A model generated the notes under the pieces. It searched no databases, had not been told where the DNA came from, and was given only the letters and a program-made list of their open reading frames with translations. From assembly GCA_910575035.1 (NCBI GenBank), contig CAJTDL010000009.1:96780-160779 (forward strand): a stretch of 64,000 bases of DNA. The letters run 5' to 3'. This stretch comes from Lachnospiraceae bacterium (GTDB lineage Bacteria > Bacillota > Clostridia > Lachnospirales > Lachnospiraceae). Shown here piece after piece: positions 27,004 to 36,262 of this stretch. Position numbers and translations under genes: made by a program. Each line of letters starts with the position of its first letter. Positions within the stretch are counted from its first letter, which is position 1.

Positions 27004-28533
27004 CTACTTATACATTTTCCGATAGTCCGTAGGCGAATAGCCTGTGCACTCCCGGAATACCTTGCTGAAATACTTGCTGTCCGTATAGCCTACCTCCAGG
27101 GCAATCTCATACTGCTTCATCTGGGTGCCAATCAGGAGTTCCTTGGCTTTATTTACCCTGTAGTTTTTCAGATAACTGGTATAGGTCTCCCCTACCTCCT
27201 TGTGGAACTGCATGCTGAGGTACTCTGGCGTAACGTTTAATTTCAGGGCAATTTCATCTAAGGTAATGCCAGACTGGTAAAATTCATGGATCATGCTCTT
27301 TGTGCGCCTTACGGTCAGGTGCGCCACTTCTTCTTCTGTATCTGCCCGCAGCCGCACCTTCCCCAGCAGCTCGCCCAAAGCCTCTTCCAGCTCCCTGAAA
27401 AGCTTTGCCCCCATAACCTGGTCCAGGAGCTTCTGCTGGCTTAAGCTGGCATAATCCAGCATGTCAATTTCATTTGTGATATGGATGATTGCCCAGATAA
27501 AGCGGATATAGCATTCCTTGACATCCTTTGGCGCATAGATTTTCCCATCTGTAAAATATCCATGGAATTCCCCTGCCGCTTTTTGCACACGCTCCATATC
27601 CCCCAGGCACAGCTCTGCCTTCATGCGGTTCTCCAGCTCAATCGGGTAGACGCATACGGCTGTCTGCACCTTCTGTACCTTAGGGTATGCGATAAGGACG
27701 TCCTGCCCCAGGGTCAGATTCCAATCCATATAGCTATATAAGGTCTCAAATCCCCTCTTTATGGCACAAATGCCCTCGGCCTCAATACAGCCAACGCTCC
27801 CCAGCCTGCCTGCGCTGGAACTCTTTGCCAGCATCCAATATTGGATGCTGCGTTCTAACTCCTGCAGGCTCCCAAACCGATAAACCATCACCAGCAGCGA
27901 CTGCTCATAATCTGCCCGGATAAGGCAGTATCCCAAGTCCTTCCTGCCCTTTAGCATTTGCCCCCATTCCCGCTCTGCCTGCTGTATTTTTTCCCTATAT
28001 TCATTGCCCAGATAGACGCATATTTCCACGATTTTCTGCCCAGGAAGGATTCCATACCTGCCGGACAGGTATTCCTCTACCGAAAGGTCTGGCATAAGCT
28101 GCCCATACAGGATGGCGGCAGCCACTTGTTCTAAGGTACCCAATGTCTCCGGCTGGGCTGCCTGTTCCTTCTTGTGCTGCGCTTCTATGGCATGTATGGC
28201 CTTGGAAAATTCATCCACAGAAATAGGCTTTAACAGATATTCTGTCACGCCTAATTTCATAGCTTGTTTGGCATAGGAAAATTCGGAGTAAGCACTTAAT
28301 ATAATCACCTTTATCCGGATGCCCTTCTGCCTCATATTCCGTAACATTTCTAAGCCATCCATTTCTGGCATACGGATATCTGCAATTACTAGATCTGGGC
28401 ACAGCCTTTGGATTAATTCCAGGCCTTCCTTCCCATTTTCTGCAGCGCCAGCAAACTCATGCCCCATCATCTCCAATAAACCCTGGATACCCTCACGGAT
28501 TCTGATTTCATCTTCCACCACTACGACTCTCAT
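27004..28533 (-). CDS. AraC-type response regulator (YesN-like)
   Basis: 509 residues: a receiver domain with the phospho-acceptor Asp52 in DLVIADIRMPEMDG and KPIS near residue 105, a long middle segment, and a C-terminal AraC/XylS double helix-turn-helix (LDEIALKLNVTPEYLSMQFH, then QYEIALEVGYTDSKYFSKVF). It pairs with the YesM-like kinase 87 bp upstream. Proteins of this type activate nearby carbohydrate genes. The motif shared by the two downstream promoters is its likely target. Confidence 0.95.
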   Translation of the reverse strand: MRVVVVEDEIRIREGIQGLLEMMGHEFAGAAENGKEGLELIQRLCPDLVIADIRMPEMDGLEMLRNMRQKGIRIKVIILSAYSEFSYAKQAMKLGVTEYLLKPISVDEFSKAIHAIEAQHKKEQAAQPETLGTLEQVAAAILYGQLMPDLSVEEYLSGRYGILPGQKIVEICVYLGNEYREKIQQAEREWGQMLKGRKDLGYCLIRADYEQSLLVMVYRFGSLQELERSIQYWMLAKSSSAGRLGSVGCIEAEGICAIKRGFETLYSYMDWNLTLGQDVLIAYPKVQKVQTAVCVYPIELENRMKAELCLGDMERVQKAAGEFHGYFTDGKIYAPKDVKECYIRFIWAIIHITNEIDMLDYASLSQQKLLDQVMGAKLFRELEEALGELLGKVRLRADTEEEVAHLTVRRTKSMIHEFYQSGITLDEIALKLNVTPEYLSMQFHKEVGETYTSYLKNYRVNKAKELLIGTQMKQYEIALEVGYTDSKYFSKVFRECTGYSPTDYRKMYK

Positions 28534-28620
28534 ATACCATCCCTTCTATTCTCTAAATCCCCTGGTGCCATCCGCATTGCCCTGGCATGCCTGACATAGG
28601 TTCCTGGTTCCATCCCAGCC

Positions 28621-30408
28621 CTAACAAGCCTTGTCCACCGGAAGCACCATAGTAATCCTAGTATATACGCCTTCCTGGCTTTCTACACAGATTTTCGCCC
28701 GCCCTTCATAATACAGCTGGATGCGGTAAAGGGCATTCCGCATCCCAATCTGGTTCTTATCCTGGGCGTCCAAGTATTGCTCCTGGTTGATGGCCTCCAC
28801 AATATGCCCTGGCATGCCCTTCCCATTGTCCTCAATCTGGACTTTTAAGGAATGTCCTATAAGCTCCATGCAGATATTCAGTACAGGCTTCCTCTTTACG
28901 CCCTCGAAGCCATGGACAAAGCTGTTCTCTATAAAAGGCTGGAACAGCAGCTTATGCACCTTTACGCCCATCGCCTCCGGCGGGATACTGATGTTGCTTT
29001 CCAGCTGGTCCTTCAGGCGGTTCTGCTGCAGAAGCAGGTACTGCTGCAGCCACTCGTATTCTTCCCGTATGGTCACAATCCCGTTGCTGCCGTCTATCCC
29101 ATACCGCAGAATCCTGGCCAACGCAGTGATGGCTCGGCTGATGTCAAATTCCTTCTTGCCAATGGCAATCCAGTTGATGGTGTCCAGGGTATTATACAGG
29201 AAATGAGGATTTATCTGAGCCTCTAAGGCCATGATTTCCGCATCCTTCCGCTGGCGGTTCAGCTCCTTTTCCTTCTCTGCGGACTCCACCAGGCAGTCCA
29301 TGGTGTAATTATACTGCCTGGCAATCACCTCTACCTCGCTGGGCATTTGGGGGCTGATTGGCACCCTGTCCAAAATCCGCCCCTCCCTGGCAGACTGCAT
29401 GATATTCACCACCGATTTGACTGATTTTGTCAGACGATGGATTAAATAGAGGATAATAACAGCCAAAACAGCAAGAGAGCCCAACAGCAACAGGAGGGTG
29501 AACCGCTGCTGCCGGGCTATTTTCCCTAGGGTTTCCTCCTGGCTGGACACATTTATGATTTCCCATCCCAACTTCTCCACCTCTATGGCATCCACAAATA
29601 TGCCGTCCCTTGGGAAAATCCCCTGTTCCTTGGCAAAGGCCTTGTATGCCTGCAGCTTTCCCGCCTCCACCATGGGGACTGCGCTCCCCAGAAGGCTTTT
29701 TTCCTGATAAGATACTAGATTCCCTGCCTTGTCCGCTATAAAATTATATGCCGCCAGATCTTCCTGCCCCCCTGTGCAGATATCCTCTAACATCTTCTCA
29801 TCAATGGTCAGGATGACAATGCCGATTTGCCGGTTCTGCTTATTGAAATCCACCACCTGATGCACCATATGGAAAAGGTAATGGCTCCCATTCTGCACAT
29901 TGGGCGCTTTTTTCGTGGGCATAAAATAAGTGCCTTTGCGGCCGATATAGGAATCATACAACGCCTCCTGGCTGACTCCGTAATCTGATATCCAGGAATT
30001 GCGGGTAGTGGAGCCAGTGATAGAATCATAGAATACCAGGGTATTATTTTCTGTGATAATGGCAATGTCTTTGATATAGTCCTTCACATAAAAATAGCCC
30101 CGCAGGGTACGCCTCAGCTGGTTCTTGCTGATTACCAGCTCCTCTTCCTGGTTGATGCGGTTAATTAAATGGATGATTTCATCATTGGAATAAATTTGGT
30201 ACAGGACATCCTCATAGGATCCTATGCTGATTTCCAAGGCTGTCTTTGTGCGGCCTAGGTTGTACTCCATCAGCTCTTTGTGGTTGTCAATCACAATATC
30301 CGATATATTATAATATGAGAACAAGTTCAGAACGATAATGGGAATAATGGATGTTGCCAGGAAAGACAGAATCAGCTGTACGCCCAGGCTTTTTCGTTTT
30401 CTTTTCAT
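28621..30408 (-). CDS. Sensor histidine kinase (YesM-like)
   Basis: 595 residues. Membrane segments near 12-32 and 300-325 flank an extracellular Cache-like sensor of about 270 residues. A HAMP linker follows, then the His_kinase domain with the phospho-His in QINPHFLYNTLD near residue 402, and an ATPase domain with LLFQPFIENSFVHG and EDNGKGMPG. It should sense an extracellular sugar or the state of the binding protein and phosphorylate the regulator encoded next. Confidence 0.95.
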   Translation of the reverse strand: MKRKRKSLGVQLILSFLATSIIPIIVLNLFSYYNISDIVIDNHKELMEYNLGRTKTALEISIGSYEDVLYQIYSNDEIIHLINRINQEEELVISKNQLRRTLRGYFYVKDYIKDIAIITENNTLVFYDSITGSTTRNSWISDYGVSQEALYDSYIGRKGTYFMPTKKAPNVQNGSHYLFHMVHQVVDFNKQNRQIGIVILTIDEKMLEDICTGGQEDLAAYNFIADKAGNLVSYQEKSLLGSAVPMVEAGKLQAYKAFAKEQGIFPRDGIFVDAIEVEKLGWEIINVSSQEETLGKIARQQRFTLLLLLGSLAVLAVIILYLIHRLTKSVKSVVNIMQSAREGRILDRVPISPQMPSEVEVIARQYNYTMDCLVESAEKEKELNRQRKDAEIMALEAQINPHFLYNTLDTINWIAIGKKEFDISRAITALARILRYGIDGSNGIVTIREEYEWLQQYLLLQQNRLKDQLESNISIPPEAMGVKVHKLLFQPFIENSFVHGFEGVKRKPVLNICMELIGHSLKVQIEDNGKGMPGHIVEAINQEQYLDAQDKNQIGMRNALYRIQLYYEGRAKICVESQEGVYTRITMVLPVDKAC

Positions 30409-30614
30409 GGAATACTGCCACGCTCCTCCAAGCTATATTTTTGCAGCCATTCAGGCGGCCCTCCCAACTGCTGGCTCTGCATCGCCCCAGGGAATCGTTT
30501 ACAGGCACACCCCAGCGGCTGCCTTCTTCTATCTTGCCACAAAGGGAAGAATCCGTCAATTCTTATCCTCCAGCCAGGGTCACCGTATTTCAATCACGCT
30601 TTTTTGTTATCCAT

Positions 30615-30643
30615 ATTATACTTGAAAAAAACGGGGAGAGATA
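30615..30643 (-). promoter_or_regulatory. Possible promoter of the kinase-regulator pair
   Basis: A perfect TATAAT (30615-30620 on the plus strand as ATTATA) with a poor -35 region, about 200 nt upstream of the kinase. The rest of the 350-bp gap holds the terminator of the upstream gene. Confidence 0.4.
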
Positions 30644-30684
30644 TTCCACATTCTTAAAAAAAGTAGAGAAAGCTAAACTGAACT

Positions 30685-30729
30685 GCAAAAGCTGCCGCAT
30701 GCATGGAATCCCTTTCTGCATACGGCAGC
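30685..30729 (-). terminator. Terminator after the membrane protein gene
   Basis: GCTGCCGTATGCA pairs with TGCATGCGGCAGC (13 bp, one G-T) and is followed by TTTTGC on the minus strand. Confidence 0.8.
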
Positions 30730-30759
30730 CGCCTGTCGCTTATGTATAAATTTTATCGG

Positions 30760-31563
30760 CTAATGGAATACCTTCCATACAACCATGCGCAGCCCTGTAC
30801 AAACTGCTGTCGCAGATAGGAGCGCACAGACGAAGGCTATCCTCCTGCCCCGCTTTGCCACCCCGCCAAGGCTGCTGTTCCATCCATAATATGACAGCAC
30901 AATGGATGGCACTGCCCAGCGGAGAACCCCCGTATCCGGAAAAGAGATTGGCATGATCTTGCCAACCAGGGCATCTTCCAAAACCTGATCCATCAATTCT
31001 GAAGAGGGCATCCCTATCTGGCTTACGCCGCATAACCAGACAGCCGCCCCTACCGCCAATACCAGCGATATGGCCGCAGCGCATGTCTGGAAAAAAGCGC
31101 TTCTATGGAGACGGTTCCACAAAAACAGCGTCAAGGCAATGGAAACCGCCGTCATAAAAATCACGCCATGCATTGACAATCCGTCATAATTCGTTCTGAT
31201 TCCTTCTGGGCTGTTGCGGTTCATATACCAGTTCGCAAATGCCAAAAAGCCATCTGTAATATTATAAAAAAGAAATCCGCACACTGCTATCAGAAAAAGA
31301 ACCTGTTTCAGGCCAAACTCCTCAGCCCCGCTAAATCCACTGCCGCCGCCTGACAGGCTTCCAACCACCCCATCCCATATAGGCGGCAGCGACTCCCAGC
31401 TTAGCTTTGCCAGCAGGTATCCTGGTATCAGCAACGCAAAAACGAGCCATACCTCCAGCCTGATCTGAAATACTACTTCAATAATAAAATCCATTATTTC
31501 CGCAATTACAACAGTTACCAAGGCCATATACACCCTTCTTTTTAACTTCTCCACGGTGATCAC
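30760..31563 (-). CDS. Membrane protein of unknown function
   Basis: About 267 residues with six or more hydrophobic segments, a Gly/Ser-rich loop (GSLSGGGSGFSGAEE) and a basic C-terminus. I do not recognise a family. It follows purB on the same strand after about 55 bp and may be cotranscribed with it. The start is uncertain: the GTG at 31563 is too close to GGAGG, while an ATG at 31530 (MALVTVVIAE) follows AAGAAGGG. No link to purine synthesis is evident. Confidence 0.7.
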   Translation of the reverse strand: MITVEKLKRRVYMALVTVVIAEIMDFIIEVVFQIRLEVWLVFALLIPGYLLAKLSWESLPPIWDGVVGSLSGGGSGFSGAEEFGLKQVLFLIAVCGFLFYNITDGFLAFANWYMNRNSPEGIRTNYDGLSMHGVIFMTAVSIALTLFLWNRLHRSAFFQTCAAAISLVLAVGAAVWLCGVSQIGMPSSELMDQVLEDALVGKIMPISFPDTGVLRWAVPSIVLSYYGWNSSLGGVAKRGRRIAFVCALLSATAVCTGLRMVVWKVFH

Positions 31564-31619
31564 GCCTCCTATCTTCCGTTCTCATCAAAAACCCTCTTTT
31601 GTGCTCCCATCCCTTTGCA

Positions 31620-33071
31620 TTACACATGAATCTCTGCCGTCATCCCCAGCATTTCCTTATGTGCATCCAACACTGGGTTCACAGATTTTTCCAGGAACTT
31701 CTCTACCTGAAGCGGCGCACGCCCCACATATTTTGAAGGATCCATAGACTGTTCCAATTCTTCCAGGGTCAGATTAAACGACGGATCTTCCGCAATCAAT
31801 TCCAACAGGTTATTATCCTTCCCTTCCACCTTGACATTCTTGCCCGCTTCCATAGAGAGCTGCCGGATCTTCTCATGCATCTCCTGGCGGTTCCCCCCAT
31901 TTTTCACCGCATCCATCATAATGTTTTCTGTTGCCATAAAAGGCAGCTCTGCCATCAAATGCTTATGGATCACCTTCTCATACACCACAAGCCCATCCAC
32001 GACATTTAGGCACAGATCCAAAATCCCATCCACCGCCAGGAACCCTTCTGGAATTGACAGCCTCTTATTGGCCGAGTCATCTAAAGTCCTCTCAAACCAC
32101 TGTGTGGCAGAAGTGATTGCCGGATTCAGCGCATCCACCATCACATACCGAGCCAAAGACGCAATCCGTTCGCTCCGCATTGGATTCCTCTTATAAGCCA
32201 TAGCGGACGAGCCAATCTGATTCTTCTCAAAAGGCTCTTCCACTTCCTTTAAATGCTGCAGCAGCCGGATATCGTTGGACATCTTATGGGCGCTTGCCGC
32301 AATCCCAGCCAGGACATTCAGCACCCTGGTATCCACTTTTCTGGAATAAGTCTGCCCTGATACGGCATAGCACTCCTCAAACCCCATCTTCTGCGCAATC
32401 ATCGGGTCAATCTTGTCAATAGTTTCCTGATCCCCTGCAAATAGCTCCTGGAAGCTTGCCTGTGTCCCTGTCGTCCCCTTAGACCCCAGCAGCTTCAGGC
32501 TCCCCTTCACATACTCCAAATCCTCCAAATCCATTAGAAACTCCTGCAGCCAAAGAGCCGCCCTCTTTCCAACCGTAGTCGGCTGCGCCGGCTGGAAATG
32601 CGTAAACGCCAGTGTTGGCAGTTCCTTATATTGATCCGCAAACTTTGCCAGCTCGCCAATCACATTCACCAGCTTTTTCTGCACCAGCTTCAAAGCCTCA
32701 TGCATCACAATAATATCCGTGTTATCCCCCACATAGCAGGAAGTGGCTCCCAAATGTATGATCCCTGCCGCTTTTGGGCACTGCTGCCCATAAGCATATA
32801 CATGGCTCATCACATCATGGCGCACCTGTTTCTCCCGCTCCTTGGCCACCTCATAATTAATATCCTCTGTATGCGCCCTCATCTCATCAATCTGCTCCTG
32901 CGTGATCACAGGCTTGCCATTCTCACTCAGCCCTAGTTCCATCTCTGTTTCCGCCAGCGCAATCCACAATTTCCTCCAGGTAGAAAACTTCATATCCGGC
33001 GAAAAAATGTACTGCATCTCTTTGCTCGCATACCGCTCTGACAACGGGCTGTTATACCGATCTGTTCCCAT
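31620..33071 (-). CDS. purB: Adenylosuccinate lyase
   Basis: 483 residues of the fumarase/aspartase superfamily. It cleaves fumarate from SAICAR and from adenylosuccinate in purine synthesis. The signature loop is GSSAMAYKRNPMRSERI near 290, and FTHFQPAQPTTVGKR supplies the catalytic His region. It is the last of three purine genes in the order purC-purF-purB. Confidence 0.97.
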   Translation of the reverse strand: MGTDRYNSPLSERYASKEMQYIFSPDMKFSTWRKLWIALAETEMELGLSENGKPVITQEQIDEMRAHTEDINYEVAKEREKQVRHDVMSHVYAYGQQCPKAAGIIHLGATSCYVGDNTDIIVMHEALKLVQKKLVNVIGELAKFADQYKELPTLAFTHFQPAQPTTVGKRAALWLQEFLMDLEDLEYVKGSLKLLGSKGTTGTQASFQELFAGDQETIDKIDPMIAQKMGFEECYAVSGQTYSRKVDTRVLNVLAGIAASAHKMSNDIRLLQHLKEVEEPFEKNQIGSSAMAYKRNPMRSERIASLARYVMVDALNPAITSATQWFERTLDDSANKRLSIPEGFLAVDGILDLCLNVVDGLVVYEKVIHKHLMAELPFMATENIMMDAVKNGGNRQEMHEKIRQLSMEAGKNVKVEGKDNNLLELIAEDPSFNLTLEELEQSMDPSKYVGRAPLQVEKFLEKSVNPVLDAHKEMLGMTAEIHV

Positions 33072-33151
33072 CTGTTTTTCTCCTTACTTATAATTATCCG
33101 CAGCTATCCCATACCTTCCCAGTACAGCGCTGCATGCCATACAGTTACGCC

Positions 33152-34603
33152 TTACGCCTCGTATTCCCCCCGTATATCCCCTATTGGCGGCTCCATCGGA
33201 TATTTCCCAGTGAAGCACCCTTTACAGATAGGCAGGCTCTCTGCCAACGCTTCCAGCCTCTCAATCCCCAAATACCCCAAGGAATCCGCCCCTATGGCCT
33301 CCCTGATTTCCTCCAGCGTCCGGTTATAAGCGATCAGCTGCTCCCTCTTTGGTATATCCGTCCCGAAATAGCAGGGCCACAAAAACGGCGGCGAAGAAAT
33401 CCGCACATGCACTTCACTAGCCCCAGCCTCCCGCAGCATCCTCACAATCCGGTCTGAGGTTGTCCCCCGCACAATCGAATCGTCAATCATAATCACCCGT
33501 TTCCCCTGCACTGCCTCTTTCAGCACATTCAGCTTTACCTTCACGCTGGACTCCCGGTTGCTCTGCTTCGGCTTAATAAATGTCCTCCCTACATAAGCAT
33601 TCTTCACAAATGCCGCCCCATAAGGAATGCCTGATTCCATTGAATACCCCAATGCCGCCGCGTTCCCCGACTCCGGCACCCCGACTACCAGGTCTGCCTC
33701 CACTGGGGAATCCATGGCCAAAAACCGCCCCGCTTTTACTCTGGAGCCATAAACGCTTACCCCATCTAAATGACTGTCTGGCCTTGCAAAATAAATATGC
33801 TCAAACACGCATCTGCCTTCCCGTTCCTTCGGAAGGCACAGGCTGGTATCCGATTTGATCCCCTCTTTGGTAATGGCCACCACTTCCCCTGGCAGCACAT
33901 CCCTTACAAACTCTGCACCAATGGTATCCAATGCGCAGGTTTCTGAAGCCAAAATATAAGCATTGTCCCGCTTCCCAATACACAAAGGCTTAAACCCAAA
34001 GGGATCCCTTGCCCCAATCAGCTTCCGCGGGCTCATAACCACCAGGGAATATGCCCCTCTGGCCTTTTCTGCCGCCTTTCGCACCGCCTCCTCTACTGTA
34101 TGGCACTTAATCCGCTCCCTTGCAATATGGTAAGCGATCACTTCTGAATCAATGGTTGTCTGAAAAATTGCCCCTGTATACTCCAAATCATGGCGCAGTT
34201 CCTGGGCATTGAGCAAATTTCCATTATGGGCCAATGCCAATGTCCCCTTCACATAGTTCAGCACAAGGGGCTGGGCATTCTCACGGGTAGACGCCCCTGC
34301 CGTGGAATACCGCACATGGCCCACGCCAATATCCCCTTTCATGGATTCCAGGGACTCCTGGGTAAATACCTCATGCACCAACCCCATTCCCTTTTGGGAA
34401 GCCACCTTCCCCTTCGGCCCATTTGTCTCACTGACAGCAATCCCACAGCTCTCCTGGCCTCTGTGCTGCAGGGCAAACAAGCCATAGTAAATGGTTGACG
34501 CCACGTCATTTCCATCAAAATCATAAATGCCAAACACTCCGCATTCTTCATGGAGCTTGTCTAATTCTGTATGCCTTTCGATCCTGCTGTTCTTGTCCAT
34601 CAT
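33152..34603 (-). CDS. purF: Amidophosphoribosyltransferase
   Basis: 483 residues from the tandem ATG at 34603; a GTG extension to 34684 lacks a ribosome site. PurF makes phosphoribosylamine from PRPP and glutamine. A short propeptide precedes CGVFGIYDFDG, whose Cys becomes the N-terminal nucleophile of the glutaminase. The PRPP loop is VIMIDDSIVRGTTSDRIV. Cysteines in GRCVFEHIYFARPDS, PCYFGTDI and PICKGCFTGKYP fit the [4Fe-4S]-containing Bacillus-type enzyme, an oxygen-sensitive form suited to an anaerobe. Confidence 0.96.
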   Translation of the reverse strand: MMDKNSRIERHTELDKLHEECGVFGIYDFDGNDVASTIYYGLFALQHRGQESCGIAVSETNGPKGKVASQKGMGLVHEVFTQESLESMKGDIGVGHVRYSTAGASTRENAQPLVLNYVKGTLALAHNGNLLNAQELRHDLEYTGAIFQTTIDSEVIAYHIARERIKCHTVEEAVRKAAEKARGAYSLVVMSPRKLIGARDPFGFKPLCIGKRDNAYILASETCALDTIGAEFVRDVLPGEVVAITKEGIKSDTSLCLPKEREGRCVFEHIYFARPDSHLDGVSVYGSRVKAGRFLAMDSPVEADLVVGVPESGNAAALGYSMESGIPYGAAFVKNAYVGRTFIKPKQSNRESSVKVKLNVLKEAVQGKRVIMIDDSIVRGTTSDRIVRMLREAGASEVHVRISSPPFLWPCYFGTDIPKREQLIAYNRTLEEIREAIGADSLGYLGIERLEALAESLPICKGCFTGKYPMEPPIGDIRGEYEA

Positions 34604-34692
34604 CTCTTTAGCCAAACTTCCTTTCTTAAGGGTTATCGGCACCCCTACCGCATACACGCCTTTCCCATAGCCATGATAAGCCACGCTGCCGT

Positions 34693-35571
34693 TTATGCAA
34701 ATTTCTCTCCGGTTAAAAGCTCGTAAGCCTCTTTGTATTTGTCCACAGTCCTTGCCACCACTTCCTCTGGAAGCTCATAGCCGCTGTCCGGATTCTGCTT
34801 CAGCCAATCCCGCACAAACTGCTTGTCAAAGGAAGGCTGTGACTTTCCTGGCGCATACCCTTCCCTCGGCCAGAACCGGGAGCTGTCCGGGGTCAGCATC
34901 TCATCGCCCAGCACAATATTCCCTTCCTCATCCAATCCGAACTCAAACTTGGTGTCCGCAATGATAATGCCTTTCTCCCAGGCATATTCCGCACACTTTT
35001 TGTAAAGGCCAATGGTATAGCCCTTGATCTTCTCTGCATACTCTGCCCCTTTGCCTGGATGGAGCTTCTCTAAAATCTCCACGCTGTCCGCAAAGGTAAT
35101 ATGCTCATCATGAAGCCCCAGATCTGCCTTTGTGGTAGGCGTGTAAATCGGCTCTGGCAGCTGCTGGGATTCCTGCAGCCCCTCTGGGAGCTGTATCCCG
35201 CAGACTGTGCCGTCCTTTTGGTAGCTCTCCCAACCGCTCCCCGTAATATAGCCGCGGACAATGCACTCAATGGGGAGCATGTCCAGCTTTTGGCACTTCA
35301 TGCTGTTGCCCACAAATCCCTCACTGCCAAAAAACTCCGGCATATCCGCTGCCTCAGTGGAAATCATATGGTTTGGCACAATATCCTTGGTGAAATCAAA
35401 CCAAAACTTAGACATCTGTGTTAAAATCGCGCCCTTCTGGGTAATCTTATTCTTCAGTATCACGTCAAAAGCAGAAATCCTGTCTGTTGCCACAATAATC
35501 AGATTATCCCCATTGTCATATACCTCACGCACTTTCCCCTCTTTTACTGGCTTAAATTCCTGCATGTCCAT
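34693..35571 (-). CDS. purC: SAICAR synthetase
   Basis: 292 residues. It joins aspartate to CAIR with ATP. Clear motifs: KEGKVREVYDNGDNLIIVAT at the N-terminus, ECIVRGYITGSGWESY, and IIADTKFEFGLDEEGNIVLG with DEMLTPDSSRFWP. First gene of the purine operon, with a good promoter 40 bp upstream and AAAGGAGGAAA before the ATG. Confidence 0.97.
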   Translation of the reverse strand: MDMQEFKPVKEGKVREVYDNGDNLIIVATDRISAFDVILKNKITQKGAILTQMSKFWFDFTKDIVPNHMISTEAADMPEFFGSEGFVGNSMKCQKLDMLPIECIVRGYITGSGWESYQKDGTVCGIQLPEGLQESQQLPEPIYTPTTKADLGLHDEHITFADSVEILEKLHPGKGAEYAEKIKGYTIGLYKKCAEYAWEKGIIIADTKFEFGLDEEGNIVLGDEMLTPDSSRFWPREGYAPGKSQPSFDKQFVRDWLKQNPDSGYELPEEVVARTVDKYKEAYELLTGEKFA

Positions 35572-35611
35572 TTTCCTCCTTTTCTTCTCATGTTATTTTC
35601 GCATCACAGGT

Positions 35612-35641
35612 ATTATAATGCAAGCATATTTCTTAAGTCAA
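35612..35641 (-). promoter_or_regulatory. Promoter of purC-purF-purB
   Basis: TTGACT, an 18-bp spacer and perfect TATAAT on the minus strand. I see no purine riboswitch in the short leader. Confidence 0.75.
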
Positions 35642-35778
35642 TACATTCTGGCATTTTATAAGTTTATCCTAATTTTCTGAAAACTCACCTTGCCTTTTTT
35701 CCCACCACATGATAAACTTAAGTTAATTTCAATTTCTATAACCCTCTGCAAACCGTTATACGAAAGGAGAAGCAGTTT

Positions 35779-36198
35779 ATGCTGGAAAAAAGAAGATGTC
35801 AGCGAATCCCTTTGCAGGCTTTGCAAATTACCCTCCAAGTATGCGATCCCTACAACCCAACCCCTCTGGAAATCCATCATGTGGAAGACGCCATGGAATT
35901 GACCAACATTTCCGAATATGGTATCGGATTTATCTCAAAATATATCCTGCCCATCGGATACCGCTTCCATGCCCTTCTCAACCTGGGCACTGGCAAGGAT
36001 TTTTTTGTCACGATGGATGTGGTCCGCAGTTCTGACTTAGAACATGACCGTTATGATTATGGATGTGAATTTATTGCGCCAGACACATCTATCTGTGAGA
36101 TTATCCACAAGATCATTTCCGGGACGCCAGGCCCATCAAATCCCCCACAGCAGGCAACAGGGCTTCCAGATTGCTGCGCCGCCCGCAAAAGCAGCTAA
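35779..36198 (+). CDS. PilZ domain protein, probable c-di-GMP receptor
   Basis: 139 residues with ribosome site AAAGGAGAAG. The c-di-GMP binding motifs of PilZ are present: KRRCQR near residue 4 and NISEYGIGF near 50, then the barrel strands ending YDYGCEFIAP. There is no other domain. Such stand-alone PilZ proteins relay c-di-GMP to motility, adhesion or secretion targets, here unknown. It converges on gpmI and shares a bidirectional terminator with it. The HD-GYP-like gene at 45968 is the other candidate of this signalling type in the window. Confidence 0.85.
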   Translation: MLEKRRCQRIPLQALQITLQVCDPYNPTPLEIHHVEDAMELTNISEYGIGFISKYILPIGYRFHALLNLGTGKDFFVTMDVVRSSDLEHDRYDYGCEFIAPDTSICEIIHKIISGTPGPSNPPQQATGLPDCCAARKSS

Positions 36199-36200
36199 TG

Positions 36201-36242
36201 AAAAGCCCACAGCCTGCACAAAGATACAGGCCATGGGCTTTT
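36201..36242. terminator. Bidirectional terminator between pilZ-domain gene and gpmI
   Basis: AAAAGCCCA pairs with TGGGCTTTT, with additional inner pairing CAGCCTG/CAGGCCA. A-run and T-run on either side serve both convergent genes. Confidence 0.85.
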
Positions 36243-36262
36243 GCAAATAGATGCCGTGTTTC